Shown here: in pieces, positions 1 through 5,337 of the stretch
How the letters are laid out: every line of letters begins with the position of its first letter
Numbering within the stretch: the stretch's first letter is position 1
NCBI GenBank assembly: GCA_021806865.1
Contig: JAKAPU010000142.1
Coordinates: forward strand, 1-7,249
Source: an archaeon
GTDB taxonomy: Archaea > Thermoproteota > Nitrososphaeria > Nitrososphaerales > CADDZS01
Reading direction: 5' to 3'
Length of the DNA: 7,249 nucleotides
Program-made: the position numbers and the translations under genes
Notes under the pieces: generated by a model
What the model was told of the DNA's origin: nothing
Databases searched by the model: none
Seen by the model: the letters and a program-made list of their open reading frames with translations, nothing else

Positions 1-1
1 T

Positions 2-745
2 TTCGCGTACAGACATTCTCAGGGTATGGCATACATCTATCCGAGCAACGATCTCACTTACGCAGAGAACTTTTTGTCAATGATGTACCGACCATCGTGG
101 ACGACGAAATACGAACCGAACCCCGTCCTTGCAAAAGCGCTTGACACGTTGTTCATTCTCCACGCTGATCACGAGCAGAATTGTTCCTCGACCGCTATGA
201 GGGTCGTTGGGAGCTCGCACCCAGATCCGTACACCTCTGCCGCTGCGGCGACAGCCGCACTTTACGGCCCGCTACATGGTGGAGCAAACGAAGAGGTCGT
301 GCGTATGTTGGTCGAGATCGGATCCAAAGACAAGGTTCCTGAGACTATCGCACAGGTCAAGGAGGGCAAAAGGCTCTTGATGGGATTCGGGCACCGGGTC
401 TACAAGAACTACGATCCGCGGGCAAAGATAATCAAAAAACTCGCAGACGGAGTGTTTGCAGTAACGGGAAGGAACCCGCTACTCGACATAGCCTTGGAGC
501 TTGAGAAGGTAGCACTGTCTGACGAATATTTCATCAAGAGGAAACTTTACCCGAACGTCGATTTCTACTCGGGATTGATCTACCAGGCCATGGGATTTCC
601 GACGGACATTTTCCCGGTTCTATTTGCCATACCCAGAATGTCCGGCTGGCTGGCTCAGTGGCAGGAAATGTTGCTCGATTCGGAGCAAAAGATATCGAGA
701 CCGAGGCAGCTGTACACGGGATATGGCGAGCGTCACCTCCAGTAA
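2..745 (+). CDS. gltA: Citrate synthase, C-terminal part (5' end outside window)
   Basis: Condenses acetyl-CoA and oxaloacetate to citrate in the cytoplasm, the entry step of the TCA cycle. The frame is open from base 2, with no stop between the window edge and the first ATG at 26, so the start lies upstream and that ATG is internal (Y-R-H-S-Q-G precedes it, as in the family). Counting residues from the ATG at 26, the catalytic His region HADHEQN is at 46-52, the second catalytic His at 84 in GPLHGGANE, and the catalytic Asp at 179 in YPNVDFYSG. The CoA/citrate-binding stretches [14 protein letters not shown] (120-133) and [10 protein letters not shown] (223-232) are intact. All key residues of the citrate synthase family (E. 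coli His264, His305, Asp362 equivalents) are present, so the enzyme should be active. About 248 residues are visible of a usual 370-430. The next gene follows after 39 nt on the same strand. Confidence 0.96.
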   Translation, partial: FAYRHSQGMAYIYPSNDLTYAENFLSMMYRPSWTTKYEPNPVLAKALDTLFILHADHEQNCSSTAMRVVGSSHPDPYTSAAAATAALYGPLHGGANEEVVRMLVEIGSKDKVPETIAQVKEGKRLLMGFGHRVYKNYDPRAKIIKKLADGVFAVTGRNPLLDIALELEKVALSDEYFIKRKLYPNVDFYSGLIYQAMGFPTDIFPVLFAIPRMSGWLAQWQEMLLDSEQKISRPRQLYTGYGERHLQ

Positions 746-750
746 CCGAC

Positions 751-787
751 AAGGAGATATGCCTGTTAGGCATAGTATCAAGTGATG
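751..787 (+). promoter_or_regulatory. SD site separated from the VOC gene start by a hairpin
   Basis: A strong Shine-Dalgarno sequence, AAGGAGAT (751-758), lies about 27 nt before the ATG at 785, which is too far for normal initiation. Between them is a perfect 7-bp hairpin: TATGCCT (758-764), loop GTT, AGGCATA (768-774). If folded, it would bring the SD to roughly 10 nt from the start. An alternative ATG inside the hairpin (759) opens an 8-codon reading frame whose TGA (783-785) overlaps the gene's ATG as TGATG. The sequence is certain; the role is inference. Confidence 0.45.
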
Positions 788-1129
788 GATATGATCAAGA
801 GCATATCTTCTGCGGCCGTGGTTGTGAGGGACGAGAAAAAAGCAGCTCAATGGTACAAGTCGAAACTTGGACTGGAGATCAAATCAAAGGAAGGACACTG
901 GGTCACTGTTGCGCCAAAGAATCAGCGGGGATTTGTTTTACATCTTTGTAAGACAAAGCCACTTGAGAAGGGAAACACTGGAATACTATTTAGTACAGAC
1001 GACGTTCAAGAGACCTACAAGGAACTTGCCGGAAAAGGTGTTAAATTCACAGTAAAGCCCAGAGACGACGGCTGGGGCACGTATGCAATGTTCAAAGATC
1101 TCGACGGGAATGTATTCTGGCTGATGTAG
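785..1129 (+). CDS. VOC superfamily (glyoxalase/bleomycin-resistance fold) protein
   Basis: A 114-residue single-module-pair VOC protein. The N-terminal module has the usual strand followed by the VRDxxKAAQWYKSKLGL helix (residues 14-30). The C-terminal module starts near GNTGILFSTDDVQETYKELAGKG and ends in the family signature DLDGNVFW (105-112). Family members bind metal or small hydrophobic or thiol substrates and act as lyases, dioxygenases or resistance proteins. Here most canonical metal-ligand positions are not His or Glu: the first strand has no His, and the last strand ends FWLM instead of carrying a Glu. His53 in VLHLCK is the main remaining candidate. A glyoxalase I activity is therefore doubtful and the substrate is unknown. 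ATG 785 is chosen; GTG 782 and ATG 791 are alternatives in the same frame. It lies 39 nt after citrate synthase and may be cotranscribed with it. Confidence 0.85.
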   Translation: MDMIKSISSAAVVVRDEKKAAQWYKSKLGLEIKSKEGHWVTVAPKNQRGFVLHLCKTKPLEKGNTGILFSTDDVQETYKELAGKGVKFTVKPRDDGWGTYAMFKDLDGNVFWLM

Positions 1130-1153
1130 AACTTCTGGTCTGTCGTCGTATCT

Positions 1154-1188
1154 GCCCTGACTCCGTGTTAGGGCGTGTACTTCTTTTC
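1154..1188 (+). terminator. Possible transcription terminator after the VOC gene
   Basis: An 8-bp stem with one G-U pair, GCCCTGAC (1154-1161) and GTTAGGGC (1167-1174) around a 5-nt loop, begins 25 nt after the VOC stop codon. A pyrimidine-rich tract with four Ts follows at 1180-1188. Archaeal termination mainly needs T-tracts and not hairpins, so this could also be a structured 3' end. Confidence 0.35.
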
Positions 1189-1331
1189 AAGTCCTTCGTA
1201 AATTCGAAGGCCGAATCAAGCTCGTGGCAAGATACAGAGCTTGAAACACAATGTTTTGATCTTTCAAAGCTCAAAACAAGCTGTGCCGTGAAAGAGATCG
1301 CGCCTGCGAGATACTGAGAAAAAAATTTCTG

Positions 1332-1339
1332 TATATAAA
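1332..1339 (+). promoter_or_regulatory. TATA-box-like element inside the hairpin-rich intergenic region
   Basis: TATATAAA is the best TATA-like match in the intergenic stretch. Read on the plus strand, transcription would begin near 1360-1366. This is next to an ATG at 1366 that opens a 14-codon frame (ending at TAG 1408-1410) and upstream of the C5/G5 repeat cluster. On the minus strand the same site reads CTTTATATA, which is closer to the classical archaeal TATA consensus, so direction is unresolved. Confidence 0.4.
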
Positions 1340-1422
1340 GCACGAATAAACCAGCTCGAACTACAATGTTCGATGTTATAGACTTCATTCGTGCGAGTCC
1401 TTTGTCATAGTCAGTTAGTATG

Positions 1423-1448
1423 ACCCCCTCTAGGGGGTACCCTCTCTC
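1423..1448 (+). repeat. C5...G5 stem-loop repeat, copy 1
   Basis: ACCCCC (1423-1428), loop TCTA, GGGGGT (1433-1438) forms a 6-bp stem, followed by ACCCTCTCTC. The palindrome GGGTACCC (1435-1442) overlaps the right arm, so two alternative pairings compete. Copy 2 lies 83 nt downstream and shares the stem, the GGGTACCC palindrome and the CT-rich tail, but differs in the loop. Confidence 0.8.
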
Positions 1449-1456
1449 ATTCTCGT

Positions 1457-1499
1457 TGTTTGTCGAGTGTAGTTACTTCTTGGTAACTATCGACAGACA
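1457..1499 (+). other. Long bulged hairpin between the two C5/G5 repeats
   Basis: The lower stem pairs TGTTTGTCGA (1457-1466) with TCGACAGACA (1490-1499), including one G-U pair. After a 3-nt bulge (GTG, 1467-1469), the upper stem pairs TAGTTAC (1470-1476) with GTAACTA (1483-1489) around a 6-nt loop, TTCTTG. The total is 17 base pairs. Its central position between the two repeats gives the cluster a symmetrical three-hairpin layout. The function is unknown; candidates are an RNA structure or a protein-binding site. Confidence 0.75.
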
Positions 1500-1505
1500 C
1501 AGTCA

Positions 1506-1533
1506 ACCCCCTCCCAGGGGGTACCCTCCTCTC
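1506..1533 (+). repeat. C5...G5 stem-loop repeat, copy 2
   Basis: ACCCCC (1506-1511), loop TCCCA, GGGGGT (1517-1522) again forms a 6-bp stem, with GGGTACCC at 1519-1526 and a CT-rich tail to 1533. Compared with copy 1 it has a 5-nt in place of a 4-nt loop and one extra C in the tail. Stem preservation with loop change hints that the paired form matters, though two copies are too few to prove it. Confidence 0.8.
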
Positions 1534-1648
1534 TTGTTCGATATGAAAAATGAAGCTCACGATGTGTGATGCGGACATGTGTCCTCGCGGAAGTGGAAAA
1601 TATCAGACTCTGTTCATCGAGTGTTTCTTCTTTGTTCACTCAAGATAA

Positions 1649-1660
1649 GCCTAATTAGAA
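1649..1660 (+). promoter_or_regulatory. Possible TATA region of the cupin gene
   Basis: An A/T-rich element, CTAATTAG (1651-1658, itself a palindrome), lies about 30 nt before the cupin ATG. That distance suits an archaeal TATA box driving a leaderless mRNA. No Shine-Dalgarno sequence precedes the ATG, which fits leaderless initiation. The match to the TATA consensus is only moderate. Confidence 0.35.
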
Positions 1661-1684
1661 ACCGTCGTTGTCGAGATTTTTGGT

Positions 1685-2053
1685 ATGGCGGTCATACTTC
1701 ATAAAGATGAGGAGCCCATTTCGAATCTTGGAGACGGGAGGGATCGAGTGTTTCTTGTGGGAAAGACACAGACGGGATCAAGGCATCTCGCTGCTGATGT
1801 AGTGACGTACGCGCCAAATGCACAAAACAAGAACCACCACCACAAGAGCGAGAGCTTCATCTACATAATTGAGGGGGATTGCGAGATGCACGTCAACGGT
1901 AAGATGGAAAGGATTGGGAAAGAGACGATGGTATACTTGGCTCCTGGTGACTGGCACTGGATGAAAAATGTGGGAAAGAGCAAGATGGTCATGCTGGAAG
2001 CCTTCGCGCCTGACGCGGACATCACTCCTTACTACGAAGATGGAAAATACTAG
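1685..2053 (+). CDS. Single-domain cupin protein
   Basis: A 122-residue cytoplasmic protein with one double-stranded beta-helix domain. Cupin motif 1 is visible as NHHHKSESFIYIIEGDCEMHVNG (residues 50-72): His51/His53 and Glu57 are the expected metal ligands, with the conserved Gly at 64. Motif 2 is PGDWHWMKNVG (87-97), with His91 as the remaining ligand. All four metal positions are thus filled, so it probably binds Fe, Mn, Ni or Zn. Small cupins of this type serve as dioxygenases, isomerases or ligand-binding proteins, and the sequence does not say which. No signal peptide is seen. It stands alone, between two long gene-free stretches, and appears to be monocistronic and leaderless. Confidence 0.88.
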   Translation: MAVILHKDEEPISNLGDGRDRVFLVGKTQTGSRHLAADVVTYAPNAQNKNHHHKSESFIYIIEGDCEMHVNGKMERIGKETMVYLAPGDWHWMKNVGKSKMVMLEAFAPDADITPYYEDGKY

Positions 2054-2185
2054 CCTGTCGGCGTATACAGAGTGTTCTATGGCTTAGTATCGAATTCTCA
2101 GCGTACTTGCACCTGAACCGTTTTCCATCTAGTTGGAAGTAGTGCTTTCCAGAGCTAAACGCCGATTTCATGGAATCTCTTTTCC

Positions 2186-2446
2186 TTACATCCCATTACG
2201 TTCGATTTTTTGTATCACCTTGACATGCGCCGAGACACCACATGTTATCAATTGAATGCCCTGATTGAGTAACTCATTTTCAATGCACTTTACCGCACTT
2301 CAAGAAAAGCTCTAATCCAGATTCGTGTAGAATGCGAACCCGGATTTGCCTCTCAGGTTGATTTCCTTTGTGATGCAGCCGCGAGTTATCGACAAGGACG
2401 GATCGAGTATTACCGGAAGCTCATGGGGGTATCTGTCGAATAGCAT
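2186..2446 (-). pseudogene. Possible decayed or split small gene, unknown function
   Basis: On the minus strand an ATG at 2446 opens a 44-codon frame (to TAG at 2312-2314) that reads as sensible protein, including FDRYPHELPVILDPSL and GCITKEINLRGKSGFAFYTN. Further downstream a second open frame (2299 to the stop at 2186-2188) reads SAVKCIENELLNQGIQL then ITCGVSAHVKVIQKIERNGM and ends in TAA. The second piece has the helix-strand-helix look of the end of an alpha/beta domain. Just upstream of 2446 an in-frame TAA separates a further short protein-like stretch (PTMVEDYV). I do not recognise the family. A broken gene is one reading; two unrelated chance frames is the other. Confidence 0.3.
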
Positions 2447-2556
2447 TTGCTTTTGTTAAACGTAATCTTCCACCATCGTTGGCTGCACAAAAAATGAGCT
2501 GGTTAATGATTGCTACTTTCCAAAGTGAGTTTGAGAGCAAGATCGAAAGACAACGC

Positions 2557-2564
2557 ATTATTAT
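2557..2564 (+). promoter_or_regulatory. Possible TATA box of ada
   Basis: ATTATTAT lies about 85 nt before the ada ATG and is preceded by a purine-rich stretch (GATCGAAAGA, 2541-2550) that could serve as a BRE. It would give a start near 2585 and a leader of about 60 nt carrying the SD at 2635-2640. No copy of the bacterial Ada box (AAAGCGCA) is visible. Confidence 0.3.
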
Positions 2565-2645
2565 CCTCCGTTCGCCAAATCCTTCGGAAAGCACTTGAGC
2601 ACTTTGAATGCCGACAGTTTCCCGAAGCTTAGTGAAGGAGAGTCA

Positions 2646-3755
2646 ATGACGGAGAAACTAGGTAGCAATGTAGAACTTTGGAATGCAGTAAAGACGCGAG
2701 ATCCTCATTACCATTCTTCCTTTGTCTATGGAGTGAATTCTACAAAGATCTACTGTCGCCCAACTTGCGCCTCGCGCAAGCCAAAGAGTGCAAAGCTTGT
2801 AGCATTCTTCCTAAATTCGACAAGCGCAAGAGAGGCTGGCTTTAGACCGTGTGCTCGCTGCAAGCCGGACGATGCAGGTCAGGAGGCATCACAGACTCTT
2901 GTTATCCAGCGACTTTGTGAGTACATTACCGAGAATTTCCAACAGAGCCTCACTCTTGCAAAACTAAGTAGCGAATCAGGTCTGAGCCCGTTTCACCTCC
3001 AGAGAATATTCAAAAGAGTCACCGGCGTAACACCGCGTGAGTATGCAGAGGCTGTGAGATTGGGCCGTCTCAAAATGTCACTGCGCTCCGGAGATTCTGT
3101 TAGAAGATCTACCTATGGAGCAGGTTACAAGACAACAGGGTGGCTGTACTTTCGACCTAACGAAAAGCTCGGAATGAGTCCTTCAAAATACAGGAGCGGT
3201 GGAGAAGGATTAGAGATTGACTATGCAATAACTGACTGTCCGCTTGGGAAATTGCTCGTTGCAGCAACGGAGAGAGGTGTCTGTTTTGTGAGCTTGGATG
3301 ACTCAAGTCAGAAACTTCTTTCCTTCCTGAGATCTGAGTACCCAAAAGCAAAGTTCAGATTCAGTTCAGGCAGTGAGAATAGCAAACTTTCTGTGGCTCT
3401 TGAGAAGATAATGGAGTACCTGACCGAGGGAACAGACCTCGAAAATTCGAGCCTGCCACTAGATCTTCAAGCAACAGCGTTCCAATCGAGGGTCTGGAAG
3501 GAGCTTCGAGCTATTCCCTATGGAAGTGTGAAATCTTACAGCGAAATTGCCGAAAGGATAGGATTACCTAAAGCCACACGTGCAGTTGCAAATGCTTGCG
3601 CTGCGAACCCTGTTCCGCTGGTGGTGCCCTGCCACAGAGTAGTACCTAAGAATGGTGGATTTGGAGGCTACGGGCTCGGGGTTGAAAGGAAGAAGCTTCT
3701 TCTTGAGAAGGAAGGGGTAGATCTTTCTGCACTCAAATCGAAGAAGGTCAAGTAG
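2646..3755 (+). CDS. ada: Ada: bifunctional methylphosphotriester/O6-methylguanine-DNA methyltransferase and transcriptional regulator
   Basis: A 369-residue alkylation-damage protein with the full E. coli Ada layout (354 residues). The N-terminal Ada zinc domain has Cys37 and Cys41 (YCRPTCASRKP) and Cys69 and Cys72 (FRPCARCKPD), matching Cys38/42/69/72 of E. coli. The first of these accepts methyl groups from phosphotriesters and switches the protein to an activator. Next comes an AraC-type helix-turn-helix (about 90-185, LTLAKLSSESGLSPFHLQRIFKRVTGVTPREY). The C-terminal methyltransferase domain (about 190-355) has the VPCHRVV motif, where Cys329 takes the O6-methyl group. ATG 2646 is preferred because AAGGAG (2635-2640) sits 5 nt before it and the alignment with E. 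coli Ada then begins correctly. A TTG at 2595 would add 17 residues. It converges on the next gene with an 88-nt gap. Known bacterial Ada activates its own gene; whether that works with an archaeal TBP/TFB promoter is unknown. Confidence 0.95.
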   Translation: MTEKLGSNVELWNAVKTRDPHYHSSFVYGVNSTKIYCRPTCASRKPKSAKLVAFFLNSTSAREAGFRPCARCKPDDAGQEASQTLVIQRLCEYITENFQQSLTLAKLSSESGLSPFHLQRIFKRVTGVTPREYAEAVRLGRLKMSLRSGDSVRRSTYGAGYKTTGWLYFRPNEKLGMSPSKYRSGGEGLEIDYAITDCPLGKLLVAATERGVCFVSLDDSSQKLLSFLRSEYPKAKFRFSSGSENSKLSVALEKIMEYLTEGTDLENSSLPLDLQATAFQSRVWKELRAIPYGSVKSYSEIAERIGLPKATRAVANACAANPVPLVVPCHRVVPKNGGFGGYGLGVERKKLLLEKEGVDLSALKSKKVK

Positions 3756-3843
3756 AGGAAGAGCGCAGGACCGTGCATGGCACTGAATAACTGCAATCGC
3801 TATCTCTGCTGAGCTTCTCCAATTGAAGAAAGAGAATCTATTG

Positions 3844-4167
3844 TTATACTGCATCCATCAACTCTTGAAATTTCAAGATGTATAGCGAGTATGCATCATC
3901 ATTGTTCAAACATTCATCGCAGATCGTGCGGAGTTCGCCTTCCTTCTCGTCTAAGGGCTTACCACATATGAAGCATGGTTTCCCCTTACCAAAACCCTCA
4001 ACCTCGACCTTTTCTTTGAGAGCTTCTTCCAATACTGTGACGGCCCTACGGACATCAGTTGCAGAGGTGAATCGGAATCCCTTGCCTGTCTCGTATTCAA
4101 CTCGGGCCCGCTTCAGACTTTGGTAGGCGTCTCCTCCAAGCCATGAAGGCTTGAACCAGGAATTCAT
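3844..4167 (-). CDS. Small zinc-ribbon protein, unknown function
   Basis: A 107-residue protein with two CxxC pairs, Cys65-Cys68 (PCFICGK) and Cys83-Cys86 (TICDECL), spaced 14 residues apart, which should form a zinc ribbon or treble-clef-like knuckle. The N-terminal part (1-60) is basic and helical in character: WLGGDAYQSLKRARVEYETG, then TDVRRAVTVLEEALKEKVEVEG. A short C-terminal helix follows (DDAYSLYILKFQELMDAV). I do not recognise the family. The ribbon plus basic helices would suit a nucleic-acid or protein adaptor, but that is inference. ATG 4167 is used; a TTG at 4182 would add five residues. No SD or clear TATA precedes it. It is convergent with ada and divergent from the next gene, with only 18 nt between the called starts. 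Confidence 0.7.
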   Translation of the reverse strand: MNSWFKPSWLGGDAYQSLKRARVEYETGKGFRFTSATDVRRAVTVLEEALKEKVEVEGFGKGKPCFICGKPLDEKEGELRTICDECLNNDDAYSLYILKFQELMDAV

Positions 4168-4185
4168 TTTAATTTTGAGCAAGAT

Positions 4186-4707
4186 GTGGTGCGCCTGAAT
4201 TTGGTAGGTCGGGATTTACACTTTGCTGTAAGTCAAGAATCAACTCATACAAGATTCGCTCCTCTAAATGTCGAGACGTTTTCTATGATCCTGACTGGCT
4301 TTGGCCTAAAGGAGAAGAATGTATGTTGTAAACACGTATATCTCTTGAGAACTTTCGACATTCAATCCGTGCACAGGAGCCACCTGCGTGTGACTGCCCT
4401 AGGAAACGATCTTGGCAAAGAGTTTGAGCGCTTGCTGTACTCGAGAGTAATTGCGGCACTGAAGGATGTCATGGGGACCAGCGGGCTAATTGCAACAAAA
4501 TATTATCTTAAACTGGATGAGCATACATTCGACTCTAGGAAATTCCATTCTGGACTCTATGACATGTTTCATGTCGGATCAGAAGCGATTGAGCAGGTGA
4601 TACTTCAAGAGCTCTTCAACGAGCTCGGAGTCCCGTTGAAGCAGGCCAGGGTACAGCTTCGACCAATACGTCAAGCTTGCACGAAAGATTTATGCGAACA
4701 GCCATAA
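4186..4707 (+). CDS. Hypothetical protein upstream of the GvpD/KaiC-like ATPase
   Basis: A frame of 173 codons that I cannot assign to a family. The C-terminal half (about 75-165) looks most like folded protein: RLLYSRVIAALKDVMG, then a KYYLKLDE stretch, then FHSGLYDMFHVGSEAIEQ and VILQELFNELGVPLKQ, which read as amphipathic helices. The first 60 residues look less protein-like. Starts are uncertain. GTG 4186 is the longest and is used here; ATG 4285 and GTG 4369 are alternatives. GTG 4369 sits about 29 nt after a TATA-like GTATATC (4336-4342), which would suit a leaderless 112-residue protein and leave a normal gap to the divergent zinc-ribbon gene. It ends 37 nt before the ATPase gene on the same strand, so the two may share a transcript. 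No membrane segment or metal motif is clear. Confidence 0.5.
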   Translation: MVRLNLVGRDLHFAVSQESTHTRFAPLNVETFSMILTGFGLKEKNVCCKHVYLLRTFDIQSVHRSHLRVTALGNDLGKEFERLLYSRVIAALKDVMGTSGLIATKYYLKLDEHTFDSRKFHSGLYDMFHVGSEAIEQVILQELFNELGVPLKQARVQLRPIRQACTKDLCEQP

Positions 4708-4744
4708 GCGAGACAAACGAGCAACCATGGAATAGAGTAGAGAA

Positions 4745-5329
4745 TTGAGCAAGACGACAAATCGAAGGATCAAAAATGTCAGTCAAAATTCGATAAAAGA
4801 ATTTCTGGCCAGGGATCTTACGGGATTGCTAGATTCCTGCATCTAAAGGGACACACTCTTCTGATCAAGGGGGCTCCCGGTGCTGGCAAGACTACTCTTG
4901 CTTTGCAGCTTTTGAAGTACTTTGGAGAAAACAACGGCGTCTACATTTCATCTAGAGAATCAGGCGAAAAAATTGCAAGTGAGATTCCCTGGACGAAAAA
5001 AGGATTGAAGCTTTCAGATTTCAGGTATCTTCGTCTGAGTTCCGCCTCAAAGGTCATCCAAGAAGTACTGGAAGTGCAAAAAGAAAAGACGATCCGCGTC
5101 ATTGTACTTGACACCTGGGACGGCCTAGCAAAGGAAATAGTCGACGGCAGAGAGACTCAAAGCGGAGAAGACGCTCATCTCACTTGCGGATGGTTCTAAT
5201 TTCAGGTTAGTCTTTGTGAGCGAAGAGCCAGACAAAACGACTATGGATTATCTTGTCGACGGCATCATCGAGTTAGACCGTTTTGAGGAATACAGCAGAA
5301 TTTCAGAGAAGTTGAAATACAGAAACTGA
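4745..5329 (+). pseudogene. GvpD/KaiC-type RecA-superfamily ATPase, N-terminal half, with two internal frameshifts
   Basis: Read across frames, this encodes the ATPase half of an archaeal GvpD/KaiC/RAD55-family protein. Frame A runs from a TTG at 4745 (SKTTNRRIKNVSQN, then FLARDLTGLLD) and would stop at TAA 4844. The family sequence continues in frame B from 4834 (FLHLKGHTLLIKG), with the Walker A motif GAPGAGKTT at 4870-4896 and the Walker B-like strand VIVLDTWDG with its Asp at 5110. Frame B runs out at 5199 after unrelated residues, while the family sequence resumes in frame A from about 5159 (KAEKTLISLADG, LVFVSEEPDKTTMDYLVDGIIELDRFEEY) and stops at TGA 5327. A missing T at about 4834 and an extra C or two missing A's near 5158 explain the breaks. 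It is either a genuine pseudogene or an assembly with homopolymer errors. The neighbouring genes are intact, which argues for the former. The start codon is uncertain. Confidence 0.75.
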
Positions 5330-5337
5330 GGGGAACA

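Larger units (their letters stand above)
1130..1684. other. Long gene-free intergenic region rich in hairpins
   Basis: No reading frame here has recognisable protein character. Besides the terminator candidate and the repeat cluster listed separately, three hairpins are visible. CCTTCG (1193-1198) pairs with CGAAGG (1205-1210). TCAAGCTC (1216-1223) pairs with GAGCTTGA (1237-1244). TCTTTCA (1260-1266) pairs with TGAAAGA (1289-1295). Seven hairpins in about 370 nt is dense for archaeal intergenic DNA. The region could encode a structured RNA or hold binding sites. It matches no RNA family I can recognise (not tRNA, SRP RNA or RNase P RNA). A weak 32-codon frame at 1550-1648 has no ribosome-binding site and is not called. 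Confidence 0.5.
2054..2594. other. Long intergenic region without an intact gene
   Basis: No plus-strand gene is supported. A T6 run at 2206-2211 could end the cupin transcript. The minus strand carries a possible decayed gene (2186-2446, listed separately) and a 49-codon frame (2022-2171) that overlaps the cupin 3' end; that frame has no recognisable features and is not called. The right end probably contains the ada promoter. Confidence 0.5.

Noticed and set aside
534..850. Minus-strand frames opposite the citrate synthase 3' end
   Set aside because: They are shadows of a strongly conserved plus-strand gene.
1092..1388. 98-codon minus-strand frame across the hairpin-rich intergenic region
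   Set aside because: Composition (Ser, Arg and Thr rich, no motif) is not protein-like, it overlaps the VOC 3' end, and the hairpins explain the sequence better.
1550..1648. 32-codon plus-strand frame with Cys residues (MKLTMCDADMCPRG...)
   Set aside because: No SD, no TATA at a suitable distance and a hydrophobic tail without pattern; a chance frame is more likely.
2022..2171. 49-codon minus-strand frame (MKSAFSSGKHYFQLDGKRF...) at the cupin 3' end
   Set aside because: It overlaps the cupin gene, and only a weak SD-like AAGGA lies 13 nt upstream. The start looks a little protein-like but the second half does not.
2206..2211. T6 run as a terminator for the cupin gene
   Set aside because: It lies about 150 nt after the stop codon and has no supporting hairpin; possible, but too weak to list as a separate feature.
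2595..2645. TTG start adding 17 residues to Ada
   Set aside because: The ATG at 2646 has an ideal SD and matches the start of E. coli Ada; the extra residues have no counterpart.
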